From NCBI RefSeq assembly GCF_947500795.1, contig NZ_CANMTE010000005.1:180591-244590 (forward strand): a stretch of 64,000 nt of DNA, read 5' to 3'. Position 1 is the stretch's first letter. Each line of letters opens with the position of its first letter. Positions 1 to 7,902 of the stretch are shown piece by piece. The notes beneath the pieces are model-generated. The model was not told the DNA's origin. It searched no databases and was given only the letters and a program-made list of their open reading frames with translations. A program made the position numbers and the translations under genes. This DNA comes from an uncultured Gelidibacter sp. GTDB taxonomy: Bacteria; Bacteroidota; Bacteroidia; Flavobacteriales; Flavobacteriaceae.

Positions 1-33
1 GTTTGTTATCAAAATCTACAGTACGACATACAC

Positions 34-1011
34 TTGAAAATTGTTGAACAAATAAAGCAGCCCATTGCATATGAAATGGAACTTTTTGAACAAAAGTTTC
101 TACTTTCTATGTCTTCAAAAGTGGCGCTTTTAAACCGGATTACCACTTACATCGTTAACAGAAAAGGGAAGCAAATGCGTCCTATGTTCGTGTTTCTTGT
201 GGCTAAAATGGTCAATAATGGTAATGTAAGTGAGCGTACCTATCGCGGGGCAGCTGTAATTGAATTGATTCATACCGCCACCTTGGTGCATGATGATGTG
301 GTTGATGACAGTAATAGAAGGCGTGGTTTTTTCTCGGTTAATGCCCTTTGGAAAAATAAAATCGCCGTGCTTATTGGCGATTATTTGCTCTCAAAAGGTT
401 TATTACTTTCCATCGATAACAACGATTTTGACCTTCTTAAAATAATTTCCGTTGCCGTAAGGGAAATGAGTGAAGGCGAATTACTTCAGATAGAAAAAGC
501 ACGTCAGCTCGACATTACAGAAGATATTTATTACGAAATTATACGTCAAAAAACGGCAACGCTCATCGCGGCGTGTTGTAGTCTTGGTGCGGCATCCGTA
601 AAGCCCAATTCTCCTGATGTAGAAACCATGCGCAAGTTTGGAGAGCTTATCGGAATGGCGTTTCAAATTAAAGATGATTTGTTCGATTACGGTAATGAAG
701 CCATCGGAAAGCCAACGGGCATCGACATCAAGGAACAAAAAATGACCTTGCCGCTGATTTACGCCATCAATAATTGTACGAAAAAGGAAAAATCTTGGTT
801 GATCAATTCGGTCAAAAACAAGAATAAAGATAAAAAGCGGGTCAAGGAAGTGATTGCTTTTGTCAAAAGTAAAGGCGGACTCGATTACGCGGTTACTAAA
901 ATGGAGGCTTTTCAAGAGGAAGCCCTACAACTCCTCAATACCTATCCAGATTCACAATTTAAAGCATCTTTGTTGCTGATGGTCAATTATGTGATTGACC
1001 GTAAGAAATAG
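34..1011 (+). CDS. Polyprenyl diphosphate synthase (trans-isoprenyl chain elongation)
   Basis: This is an all-trans polyprenyl diphosphate synthase of the IspA/IspB superfamily, which condenses isopentenyl diphosphate onto an allylic primer, probably to make the menaquinone side chain. Both aspartate-rich motifs are visible: HDDVVDD near residue 86 (first, FARM) and KDDLFD near residue 217 (second). The 325-residue length is normal for the family. I use the TTG at position 34 because homologues begin with a similar MKIV-type sequence; the frame stays open to the window edge, so an upstream start outside the window cannot be excluded. The chain length of the product cannot be read from the sequence. 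Confidence 0.9.
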   Translation: MKIVEQIKQPIAYEMELFEQKFLLSMSSKVALLNRITTYIVNRKGKQMRPMFVFLVAKMVNNGNVSERTYRGAAVIELIHTATLVHDDVVDDSNRRRGFFSVNALWKNKIAVLIGDYLLSKGLLLSIDNNDFDLLKIISVAVREMSEGELLQIEKARQLDITEDIYYEIIRQKTATLIAACCSLGAASVKPNSPDVETMRKFGELIGMAFQIKDDLFDYGNEAIGKPTGIDIKEQKMTLPLIYAINNCTKKEKSWLINSVKNKNKDKKRVKEVIAFVKSKGGLDYAVTKMEAFQEEALQLLNTYPDSQFKASLLLMVNYVIDRKK

Positions 1012-1173
1012 GAGGCTTGAAGCCTGAAAGTGACCTGTAATGTGGCATAATCAAGATTAAATATCTATTCCAGTGATTAACTTGAATTCCATTCATTATC
1101 TCCAAAGTCATTCTCCTGATCCCTTCAAAGTTTACTTTGTTTATGCTATTTTTACAAAAAATTACGACAAGCT

Positions 1174-3141
1174 TTGATTTCAAAATTCTCTATAGAACAA
1201 GTATTCGAAACCGCCCGAGTGGAGGAGGTCATTGGCGATTTCGTCAACCTTAAAAAATCGGGGAGTAATTTTAAAGGGCTAAGTCCTTTTAGTGATGAAC
1301 GTTCACCAAGTTTTGTGGTGAGTCCTGTGAAGCAAATTTGGAAGGATTTTAGTAGCGGAAAAGGGGGGAACGCGGTGACTTTTTTAATGGAGCACGAGCA
1401 TTTCACCTATCCTGAGGCCATCAAATATTTGGCAAGAAAGTACAATATTGAAATAGAAGAAACCGAGCAGACCAACGAGCAGAAGGAAGAAGCTAATGAG
1501 CGTGAAAGTCTGTATTTGGTTAATGAATTTGCCAACACCTATTTTCAAAAAACACTTCATAAAACCGATCAAGGGAAGTCGATTGGACTCAGCTATTTTA
1601 AGGAACGTGGGTTTACAAATGAGACCATCAAAACCTTTAATTTGGGCTATTCTCTTGATGAATGGCAAGCCTTTACTGATGAAGCTTTAAAAAAAGGCTA
1701 TCAATTGGAGTTTCTTGAAAAAACCGGGCTGACCATTGTTAAGGACGAAAAACGCTTTGACCGTTTTAAAGGTCGGGTGATGTTCCCAATCCATAGTATG
1801 AGTGGCCGAATCTTGGGGTTTGGAGGCCGAATTTTAGGAGCCGATAAAAAAGCCGCAAAATACTTGAACTCACCTGAGAGTGAAGTCTATCATAAAAGTA
1901 AAATTTTGTACGGGTTGTTTCATGCAAAACAGGCCATTGCAAAGGAGGATAATTGCTTTTTAGTTGAAGGTTATACCGATGTGATCCAATTTCACCAAAC
2001 TGGGGTTAAAAACGTGGTTGCCTCTTCAGGGACCGCCTTATCACCAGAACAAATAAGATTGATCAATCGTCTGACAAAAAACATTACCGTGCTTTTTGAT
2101 GGGGATGCTGCGGGTTTGCGAGCGTCTGTTAGAGGGATTGATTTGATTTTGGAGCAAGGCATGAACGTTAAGGTATGTTCATTTCCAAAAGGAGAAGATC
2201 CTGATAGTTTTGCAAGACAGAATACGCTTGAGGAACTTTCAGAATATCTTGAAGAAAACGCTAAGGATTTCATTCAGTTTAAAGCCTCATTATTAGTTGA
2301 AGACGCCAAAAATGACCCTATAAAAAAGGCAGATACCATCCGGGAAATCGTCAATAGTATTGCAAAGATTCCAGATCCTATTAAACGTGAGATTTATATA
2401 AGGGAGTGTTCTAATATTATGGACATCAGTGAGCAGGTTTTGTTTACGACCTTGGCCCAAATCAATAAAAAGGATGCACCGGAAAGTGGTAAGCCACAAC
2501 AACGGCCGGAGCAGCGTGCTTTTGAAGTGGTGCGTACAGAAAAGCCAACCCAAAAGGTGAATCACCAATATGAACTCGAATTGAAAATCATCGAAATTCT
2601 ATTGCTTTACGGTAATGAAACGGAGCAATTTGAAGATTTGGTACTGAAGGAGGATGAGAAATCTGGCGAGTTAAAATTGGAGCCTGTAATTCATGAGGCA
2701 AAGGTTTTTGAAAAGATTTACTTGGACTTGCAGGAGGATGAAATGCAATTTTCGGATGAACGCTTTAAGAATTTATACTACACTATTATTGAAGCCCTGC
2801 ACCAATCGAATGAATTTCAATTGAAGGATTTTATCAATAGGCTCGATCAAAATATGGCCAATGAGGTCACTACTATTTTGATGAATGACGAGCGCTATAG
2901 TTTGCATGATTGGGAGCGAAATCATATCGTTCCTAAAGAAAAGAAAGAGACCATTGCACAATTGGTTACGCAAACTATTTTAAGTCTGAGATGTTTCCTA
3001 ATTGATCAAAAAGTGGTAGAATACCAAAACGATATCACACGGCCTGATGCCAATACGATGAGCATTATGGAAGATGTTAGAGATTATTTACGCTTGAAAA
3101 CACTCTTATCTAAAAAACTAGGGAAAGTAGTTGGCGGGTAA
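1174..3141 (+). CDS. dnaG: DNA primase DnaG lacking zinc ligands
   Basis: DnaG synthesises the RNA primers for DNA replication. The 655-residue protein has the N-terminal CHC2-type fold (about 1-100), the catalytic core with the TOPRIM motifs LVEGYTD (about 265) and DGDAAG (about 310), and a C-terminal helicase-binding region. All four zinc ligands of the N-terminal domain are replaced: the CPFH position reads SPFS (S37, S40) and the CFGC position reads DFSS (D58, S61). The flanking fold residues TPSF-like and GKGGN are retained. The start is a TTG, supported by the family-typical MISK beginning. The gene converges on the response regulator with a 2-base gap. Confidence 0.95.
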   Translation: MISKFSIEQVFETARVEEVIGDFVNLKKSGSNFKGLSPFSDERSPSFVVSPVKQIWKDFSSGKGGNAVTFLMEHEHFTYPEAIKYLARKYNIEIEETEQTNEQKEEANERESLYLVNEFANTYFQKTLHKTDQGKSIGLSYFKERGFTNETIKTFNLGYSLDEWQAFTDEALKKGYQLEFLEKTGLTIVKDEKRFDRFKGRVMFPIHSMSGRILGFGGRILGADKKAAKYLNSPESEVYHKSKILYGLFHAKQAIAKEDNCFLVEGYTDVIQFHQTGVKNVVASSGTALSPEQIRLINRLTKNITVLFDGDAAGLRASVRGIDLILEQGMNVKVCSFPKGEDPDSFARQNTLEELSEYLEENAKDFIQFKASLLVEDAKNDPIKKADTIREIVNSIAKIPDPIKREIYIRECSNIMDISEQVLFTTLAQINKKDAPESGKPQQRPEQRAFEVVRTEKPTQKVNHQYELELKIIEILLLYGNETEQFEDLVLKEDEKSGELKLEPVIHEAKVFEKIYLDLQEDEMQFSDERFKNLYYTIIEALHQSNEFQLKDFINRLDQNMANEVTTILMNDERYSLHDWERNHIVPKEKKETIAQLVTQTILSLRCFLIDQKVVEYQNDITRPDANTMSIMEDVRDYLRLKTLLSKKLGKVVGG

Positions 3142-3143
3142 TA

Positions 3144-3773
3144 CTAAGCGTTACCCATATGTTCCGCCTGATGGATTAAGTCTACCAAGTTGGTCACGTT
3201 TAATTTCTTGAAAAGTCGTGCTTTGTAAGTGCTTACCGTTTTTTCATTAATGTCAAGCTCAAGCGCAATTTCCTTATTCTTTTTACCAGAAGACAGCAGT
3301 TTTAATACTTCAACTTCCCGTGTAGACAGACGTTTATAGATTTTACTTTTCTTATTGCGGGTATCATTATAGTTCAAGTGTTTGGCCATTGCCTCACTCA
3401 AATAAATTTCACCTTTATGTACTTTAAGAATGGCTTCTTTAATGGTGGCAGTGTCTACCGTTTTAGAAAGATAGCCTGATGCGCCTGCTTTTATGGTGCT
3501 TACAGCATAGATTTCTTCAGGTTGATTACTAAACATAATCACTTTTAAATCGGTATTTTCTTTCTTGATGGCTCTTAAAGCTGTAATTCCATTAAGTTCA
3601 GGGAGATCAATTTCAGAAATTAATACGTCCACTTCAAAGCGCCTAATAAATTCGAAAATCTCAATTCCCGTAGCCAACGAACCCACAACTTCTATGTCTG
3701 GATCTTTATCAAAATGTAGTGTTAGCCCTTCTCTTACTATGGGATGATTGTCCACAACCAGTACCTTGATCAT
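3144..3773 (-). CDS. NarL/LuxR-family response regulator with Glu at the phospho-acceptor site
   Basis: A DNA-binding response regulator of 209 residues: a receiver domain (about 1-120) and a LuxR-type helix-turn-helix (about 146-205, starting LSTREVEVLKLLSSG). In the receiver, D8 and the conserved Lys of the GYLSK segment (K104) are present. However, the strand-3 phosphorylation site reads LISEIDLPELNG, so Glu54 sits where the family has Asp. Glu at this site often mimics the phosphorylated state, so the protein may work without a kinase, and no histidine kinase gene is nearby. The targets are unknown. It is convergent with dnaG. Confidence 0.9.
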   Translation of the reverse strand: MIKVLVVDNHPIVREGLTLHFDKDPDIEVVGSLATGIEIFEFIRRFEVDVLISEIDLPELNGITALRAIKKENTDLKVIMFSNQPEEIYAVSTIKAGASGYLSKTVDTATIKEAILKVHKGEIYLSEAMAKHLNYNDTRNKKSKIYKRLSTREVEVLKLLSSGKKNKEIALELDINEKTVSTYKARLFKKLNVTNLVDLIHQAEHMGNA

Positions 3774-3923
3774 AATTTCTCAATTTATTAATTAGTCATG
3801 TCGGTTGATATACTAAAGATTTGGGTTCGATTTGTGGAGATGCCTTACGTAAATGTATAAAAAAAAAGGTGAATTTTACTTAAGTTTGCTAATTTTCAGT
3901 GAATTAACTTACAAAATTTATAG

Positions 3924-4712
3924 TTATTTTAAGTTTTCAGGAATTTCACAGATTGGAATCGGAACCATTTTGTGCTGGTTAATATTATTAAGTCTTGTAA
4001 ACAATTTGAAAACTTCTTGTTGTCGACCTTCAAAGTCATCGGCAGTTTTGCCATTTTCTTTCATAGTCATCGCCCATTCCAATTCAGGGTAGGAAGCGCC
4101 AATTTGATCTTCGTCAGTTCTATCGTCTCCAAATAAACCATCGCTAGGAGCAGCATTTATTATTGAGTCAGTAACCCCTAATGTTTTTGCTAGTTCGTAA
4201 ACTTCAGTTTTCATCAAATCTGCTATCGGACTTAAATCTACTCCGCCATCGCCGTATTTGGTATAAAAACCGACACCAAAATCCTCTACTTTATTTCCAG
4301 TTCCCGCAACCAATAAGCCTTTTAATCCGGCGTAATAATAAAGTGTGGTCATTCTGAGGCGCGCACGTGTGTTGGCAAGTGCCATGTCTACAGTGGTTTG
4401 TTTTCCTTCTAAAGATACTTCGGTCTTAAATTCCTCAAAAACGGGCGTCAAATCCACTAAAGTGTCTTTTACATTGGCAAACCTGGATTTTAACTGTTTT
4501 ATATGTTCTTGACCTCTTGATACATGGCTTGGTGGCTGATGGATGGGCATTTCAATACATAATACATCAAGGCCTGTTTTTGCACATAAAATTGAGGTGA
4601 CGGCAGAATCAATTCCGCCGGAAATACCTACTACAAAACCATTTACATGGGCATTAGTGGCGTAGTCTTTTAGCCAATTTACAATGTGATCAATAACTTT
4701 TTCTGTTTGCAT
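3924..4712 (-). CDS. nadE: NAD+ synthase (ammonia-dependent type)
   Basis: NadE performs the last step of NAD biosynthesis, amidating nicotinic acid adenine dinucleotide with ATP. The ATP-pyrophosphatase P-loop SGGIDS lies at residues 31-36. The 262-residue length and the absence of an N-terminal nitrilase domain fit the short, ammonia-dependent form. The gene is divergent from gldB across a 96-base gap that carries a promoter for gldB. The 150-base stretch between nadE and the response regulator (3774-3923) shows nothing I can identify. Confidence 0.93.
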   Translation of the reverse strand: MQTEKVIDHIVNWLKDYATNAHVNGFVVGISGGIDSAVTSILCAKTGLDVLCIEMPIHQPPSHVSRGQEHIKQLKSRFANVKDTLVDLTPVFEEFKTEVSLEGKQTTVDMALANTRARLRMTTLYYYAGLKGLLVAGTGNKVEDFGVGFYTKYGDGGVDLSPIADLMKTEVYELAKTLGVTDSIINAAPSDGLFGDDRTDEDQIGASYPELEWAMTMKENGKTADDFEGRQQEVFKLFTRLNNINQHKMVPIPICEIPENLK

Positions 4713-4740
4713 TTTTTGGAAGATTTAACACAAAGAATAC

Positions 4741-4748
4741 TACCTTTG
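4741..4748 (+). promoter_or_regulatory. Predicted gldB promoter, -7 element
   Basis: TACCTTTG matches the Bacteroidota -7 consensus TAnnTTTG exactly. A TTTG at 4715-4718, 22 bases upstream, could serve as the -33 element. The predicted start site is about 4755, giving a leader of roughly 50 bases before gldB. Confidence 0.6.
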
Positions 4749-4808
4749 TACAACAAAAATAAAGTAATCACCCAAGTAATAAAAATTAAAGACCTTTAAA
4801 AATTGCCC

Positions 4809-5768
4809 ATGAAGAATGCTGGTTTTCTAATAGTCCTGTTGCTTTTTTTTAGTGCTTGTAAAGAAGATAATCAAATAGAGAAAGAAATTTCTAAAATTGT
4901 TGTAGACGTTAATATCGAGCGTTTTGATTTGGCCTTCGGCACTGCTCAACCTGGTGATTTACCAAAATTAAAAGCAGAGTATCCTTTTTTATTTTCTGAA
5001 CGTATTCCGGACTCTGTTTGGGTAGAGCGAATGAAAGACACGTTGCAGAATGAATTGGTGGCTGAAGTGAAATCTACGTTTTCAAATTTCAATAATGAAC
5101 AGCAGGCAATTGAGTCGCTTTTTCAACACCTCAAATATTACGATACAAGTTTTAAAGTCTCGCGTGTAATTACGGTAACCTCTGATGTGGACTACAGAAA
5201 TAAAACGATAGTGACCGATACAATTGTCTTGATTTCTTTGGATACGTATCTTGGGTCGGATCATCATTTTTATGAAGGCATTCAAAAGTTCCTTACCCAA
5301 AACATGAAACGCTCTCAAATTGTGAGCGATTTAGCCGCAAATTATGCAGAGCAGTATATATTTCAGGAAGATCCTAAAACACTTTTAGATGATATGGTCT
5401 ATTTTGGAAAGCAGCTGTATTTTAAGGATAAGATGATTCCGTTTACATCAGATGCTGATAAAATAGGATATACAGAAGAACAGTTAGCTTGGGCGGCAGA
5501 AAATGAAAGTGAAATATGGCGCTATTTTATTGAGCGCGAATTGTTGTTTAGTACTGATAATAGTTTGGCAAGCCGATTTATCGCCGATGCGCCTTTCTCG
5601 AAATTTTATCTCGAATTGGATAGTGAGTCACCAGGAAGATTAGGGCAATATATGGGATGGCAAATCGTCAGAGCCTATATGAATACCAATGACGTCCCGT
5701 TAATGGAGATGCTCCAAAAGAATGCGGACGAAATTTTTAATAAATCAAAATTTAAACCTCGTAAATAA
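4809..5768 (+). CDS. gldB: Gliding motility lipoprotein GldB
   Basis: GldB is a lipoprotein required for gliding motility in Flavobacteriia. The 319-residue protein begins with a lipoprotein signal (hydrophobic run ending in the lipobox FSAC, Cys at about 18). The remainder is a soluble, aspartate-rich domain with no catalytic motif I recognise. I chose the ATG at 4809 rather than the TTG at 4803 because it gives the standard signal-peptide start. The stop codon overlaps the gldC start (TAATG), so the two are translationally coupled. The identification rests on overall sequence resemblance plus the characteristic nadE-gldB-gldC order. Confidence 0.85.
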   Translation: MKNAGFLIVLLLFFSACKEDNQIEKEISKIVVDVNIERFDLAFGTAQPGDLPKLKAEYPFLFSERIPDSVWVERMKDTLQNELVAEVKSTFSNFNNEQQAIESLFQHLKYYDTSFKVSRVITVTSDVDYRNKTIVTDTIVLISLDTYLGSDHHFYEGIQKFLTQNMKRSQIVSDLAANYAEQYIFQEDPKTLLDDMVYFGKQLYFKDKMIPFTSDADKIGYTEEQLAWAAENESEIWRYFIERELLFSTDNSLASRFIADAPFSKFYLELDSESPGRLGQYMGWQIVRAYMNTNDVPLMEMLQKNADEIFNKSKFKPRK

Positions 5769-6103
5769 TGTCAAAGAATAAAACCTCTACCATTGAACTT
5801 CATGTGGAATTAGATGAAAATAAAATTCCTGAAAAATTAAGTTGGACGGCACAAGATGGTGGCATAGATAATGAAGAAGCTAAAGCCATGATGCTTTCAG
5901 TTTGGGATAGCAAAGCTCAGGAAACCTTAAGAATTGATCTTTGGACCAAAGACATGCCTGTAGATGAAATGAAACTATTTTTCCATCAGACGTTAGTTGA
6001 AATGAGCAATACGTTCCATCGTGCTACCCAAGATGAAAAAATGACGGCAACCATGAAGGATTTTTGTGATTATTTTGCTGAAAAGTTAGAACTTAATAAG
6101 TAA
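5768..6103 (+). CDS. gldC: Gliding motility protein GldC
   Basis: GldC is a small soluble protein (111 residues) that acts with GldB in flavobacterial gliding motility; its biochemical function is not established. It has no signal peptide or membrane segment, so it is probably cytoplasmic. The start codon overlaps the gldB stop by one base. Neighbour order and length agree with gldC of other flavobacteria. Confidence 0.87.
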   Translation: MSKNKTSTIELHVELDENKIPEKLSWTAQDGGIDNEEAKAMMLSVWDSKAQETLRIDLWTKDMPVDEMKLFFHQTLVEMSNTFHRATQDEKMTATMKDFCDYFAEKLELNK

Positions 6104-6107
6104 ACCT

Positions 6108-6722
6108 ATGATGCGGAAACTTCTGTATGTCTTGATATTAGTAATGGTAGTGATGTTTGGCTATCGCTATTTTTTTAATGATAAAGATGAAACCATATTA
6201 CAGGAGAATTCCGCGCTCATTCAGGAACAGATCAGGAATGTCAGCAAATTGGTGGTTACTGAAGGGCATTTCAGTCAGGTATTCACCTATAAAAATTCCA
6301 AAGCCATTTTTGCCAATTTGGTGAATGTGGAAAAGAAGGCCTTAGTGGTGGTCAATGCTGATGTTACGGTTTCCTATGACTTGAGCCAGATTCAATATGA
6401 ACTGGATGAAAAATCAAAAACCCTGAAAATCTTAAGTATTCCGAAAGAGGAAATCAATATCAGCCCAGATTTTGAATATTATGATGTTACGGCCGATTTC
6501 CTGAATCCGTTCCAAGCGGAAGATTACAATAAAATCAAGAATAAAGTCAACGCGCAGCTGATGAAGAAGATTGAGGCGTCCAACTTAAAGAGCAACGCAC
6601 AAAACCGACTGATCAGTGAATTGTCAAAATTCTATATTTTGACCAGTTCATTAGGGTGGACGCTTCAATACAATGGCAATTCTATCAGGTCGTCAGACGA
6701 GTTACAGAATATTAAGCTATAA
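6108..6722 (+). CDS. DUF4230 domain-containing membrane-anchored protein
   Basis: A 204-residue protein with one N-terminal membrane segment (about 4-20) followed by an extracytoplasmic domain resembling DUF4230. No function is known for this family. It starts 4 bases after gldC, so it is probably the third gene of the gldBC operon, which suggests but does not prove a role in the envelope or motility. Its 3' end overlaps the end of the convergent rhodanese gene by a few bases. Confidence 0.7.
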   Translation: MMRKLLYVLILVMVVMFGYRYFFNDKDETILQENSALIQEQIRNVSKLVVTEGHFSQVFTYKNSKAIFANLVNVEKKALVVVNADVTVSYDLSQIQYELDEKSKTLKILSIPKEEINISPDFEYYDVTADFLNPFQAEDYNKIKNKVNAQLMKKIEASNLKSNAQNRLISELSKFYILTSSLGWTLQYNGNSIRSSDELQNIKL

Positions 6723-7025
6723 CTTCTTTTTCAAGCTTAGCCAGCTGCCACCATTGATGGATTCAATGTTTTTTGATTTTAAAATTTGAGCAGCTTTGGC
6801 TGAACGCATGCCGCTTGCACAACAGGTTATGATAGGTTTGTTCAGTTTCTTTAGTTTTTCAACTTGATTTTGTAAGTCGTCTAAAGGCACATGTTTAGCA
6901 TTGGCAATATGGCCGTTATCCCATTCTCTCTTGGTTCTAACGTCTAAAATGATGGCGCCTTTTTGCATCAGTTCCTGAACTTGCTGTTTTTTATTATTGC
7001 CAAATAAAAAGTCAAAAAATCCCAT
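6717..7025 (-). CDS. Rhodanese-like domain protein
   Basis: A single-domain rhodanese of 102 residues, a fold that carries sulfane sulfur on an active-site cysteine. The active-site loop CASGMRS places the catalytic Cys at 69, and the LDVRTKREWDNGHI segment (about 27-40) is the typical N-terminal signature. There is no convincing signal peptide, although the N-terminus (MGFFDFLFG) is hydrophobic. It is divergent from the TetR gene with a 48-base gap. The physiological sulfur acceptor is unknown. Confidence 0.88.
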   Translation of the reverse strand: MGFFDFLFGNNKKQQVQELMQKGAIILDVRTKREWDNGHIANAKHVPLDDLQNQVEKLKKLNKPIITCCASGMRSAKAAQILKSKNIESINGGSWLSLKKKL

Positions 7026-7061
7026 AGTTTATTTTTTATTTAAATTTACAAATTATCCACC

Positions 7062-7079
7062 ACTCAAAGAACTTTGAGT
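7062..7079. promoter_or_regulatory. 18-bp perfect inverted repeat over the TetR start codon
   Basis: ACTCAAAG-AA-CTTTGAGT is a perfect palindrome with 8-base arms lying across the predicted TTG start codon of the TetR gene (7074). A half-site CTTTGAGT recurs at 7835-7842 in the paaE leader. The position suits an autoregulatory operator; binding is inference. Confidence 0.45.
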
Positions 7080-7685
7080 CTTAAATTTCAACTATTGAAT
7101 AGTACAGGCCAAACTCGCAAACAAGAAATTATTAAAACAGCCGCTAAACTTTTTAAAGAAAAAGGGTATAGCGCGGTCACAATGCGCGATTTGGCAAAGG
7201 CGGTCAACATTAGGGCAGCTAGTCTTTACAATCATATCGATTCCAAGCAAGACATTCTCAAATCGATTATAATCTCTTTGGCCGAAGAATTTACAAATGG
7301 CATGGAGACGATTAAAAATTCAGACGTTTCAATAATTGATAAATTACGAGCTATTGTCTCGTTGCATGTCAATATTACTATTCACAACACCTACGGCATG
7401 GCCTCGCTCAATAATGACTGGATGCATCTTGAAGATCAATTGGAGTACTATTTGTCGCTGAGAAAGAATTACGAAGAGGATTTTGTGGAGATTATAAAAT
7501 CGGGGATAGAAACTAAGGAAATTCGCGACTCCAATCCTGAAATTATTATGTTTTCCATATTAACCACGCTAAGATCTTTATACCTGTGGCTTCCAAAAAA
7601 AGACGATCTCAATAGACAGGAACTTGCAAAAAATTTAGGTGATGTTCTGATAAACGGAATAAATCATCAAAGCACTACAGCGTAA
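7074..7685 (+). CDS. TetR-family transcriptional regulator, probable regulator of the paa cluster
   Basis: A 203-residue TetR/AcrR regulator. The N-terminal helix-turn-helix (about 16-62) shows the usual pattern, with MRDLAKAVNIRAASLYNHI as the recognition region and KEKGYSAVT before it; the remaining alpha-helical part would bind the effector. By position, first in front of paaE on the same strand, it probably represses the paa genes and may sense phenylacetyl-CoA, as PaaR-type TetR proteins do elsewhere. The start is uncertain: TTG at 7074 is used, TTG at 7095 is an alternative. A palindrome covers the start, and a second one lies at the paaE promoter. Confidence 0.85.
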   Translation: MSLKFQLLNSTGQTRKQEIIKTAAKLFKEKGYSAVTMRDLAKAVNIRAASLYNHIDSKQDILKSIIISLAEEFTNGMETIKNSDVSIIDKLRAIVSLHVNITIHNTYGMASLNNDWMHLEDQLEYYLSLRKNYEEDFVEIIKSGIETKEIRDSNPEIIMFSILTTLRSLYLWLPKKDDLNRQELAKNLGDVLINGINHQSTTA

Positions 7686-7778
7686 TTCCTGCGTCTTTAG
7701 CTTAGTAAAGTGCCTTTTAATCTAAGCACGTCTATCAAAACCAAAATTTTTTTAACAAAACATATCAAATTTAATTTG

Positions 7779-7786
7779 TAGTTTTG
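7779..7786 (+). promoter_or_regulatory. Predicted paaE promoter, -7 element
   Basis: TAGTTTTG matches TAnnTTTG. I see no clear -33 element. The start site would be near 7793, at the left edge of the ACTAAC palindrome, with a leader of about 110 bases before paaE. Confidence 0.55.
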
Positions 7787-7794
7787 TCATGTAG

Positions 7795-7810
7795 ACTAAC
7801 GGTTGTTAGT
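7795..7810. promoter_or_regulatory. Candidate TetR operator in front of paaE
   Basis: ACTAAC-GGTT-GTTAGT is a 16-base perfect-armed palindrome placed just downstream of the -7 element, at the predicted transcription start. Size and layout resemble operators of TetR proteins that control aromatic or acyl-CoA catabolism. Binding by the adjacent TetR protein is inference. Confidence 0.55.
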
Positions 7811-7902
7811 TAGTTATTCTTGGGTTACGAAAACCTTTGAGTTAGATAAAAAAATGAATGTTAATAGCAGAACTCTTGGTTTAAAGGGATTTATAAAGGA
7901 TT

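Noticed and set aside
1012..1173. Possible dnaG promoter in the gap before dnaG
   Set aside because: TTTG and TATTTTTA-like elements occur but with the wrong spacing for a -33/-7 pair.
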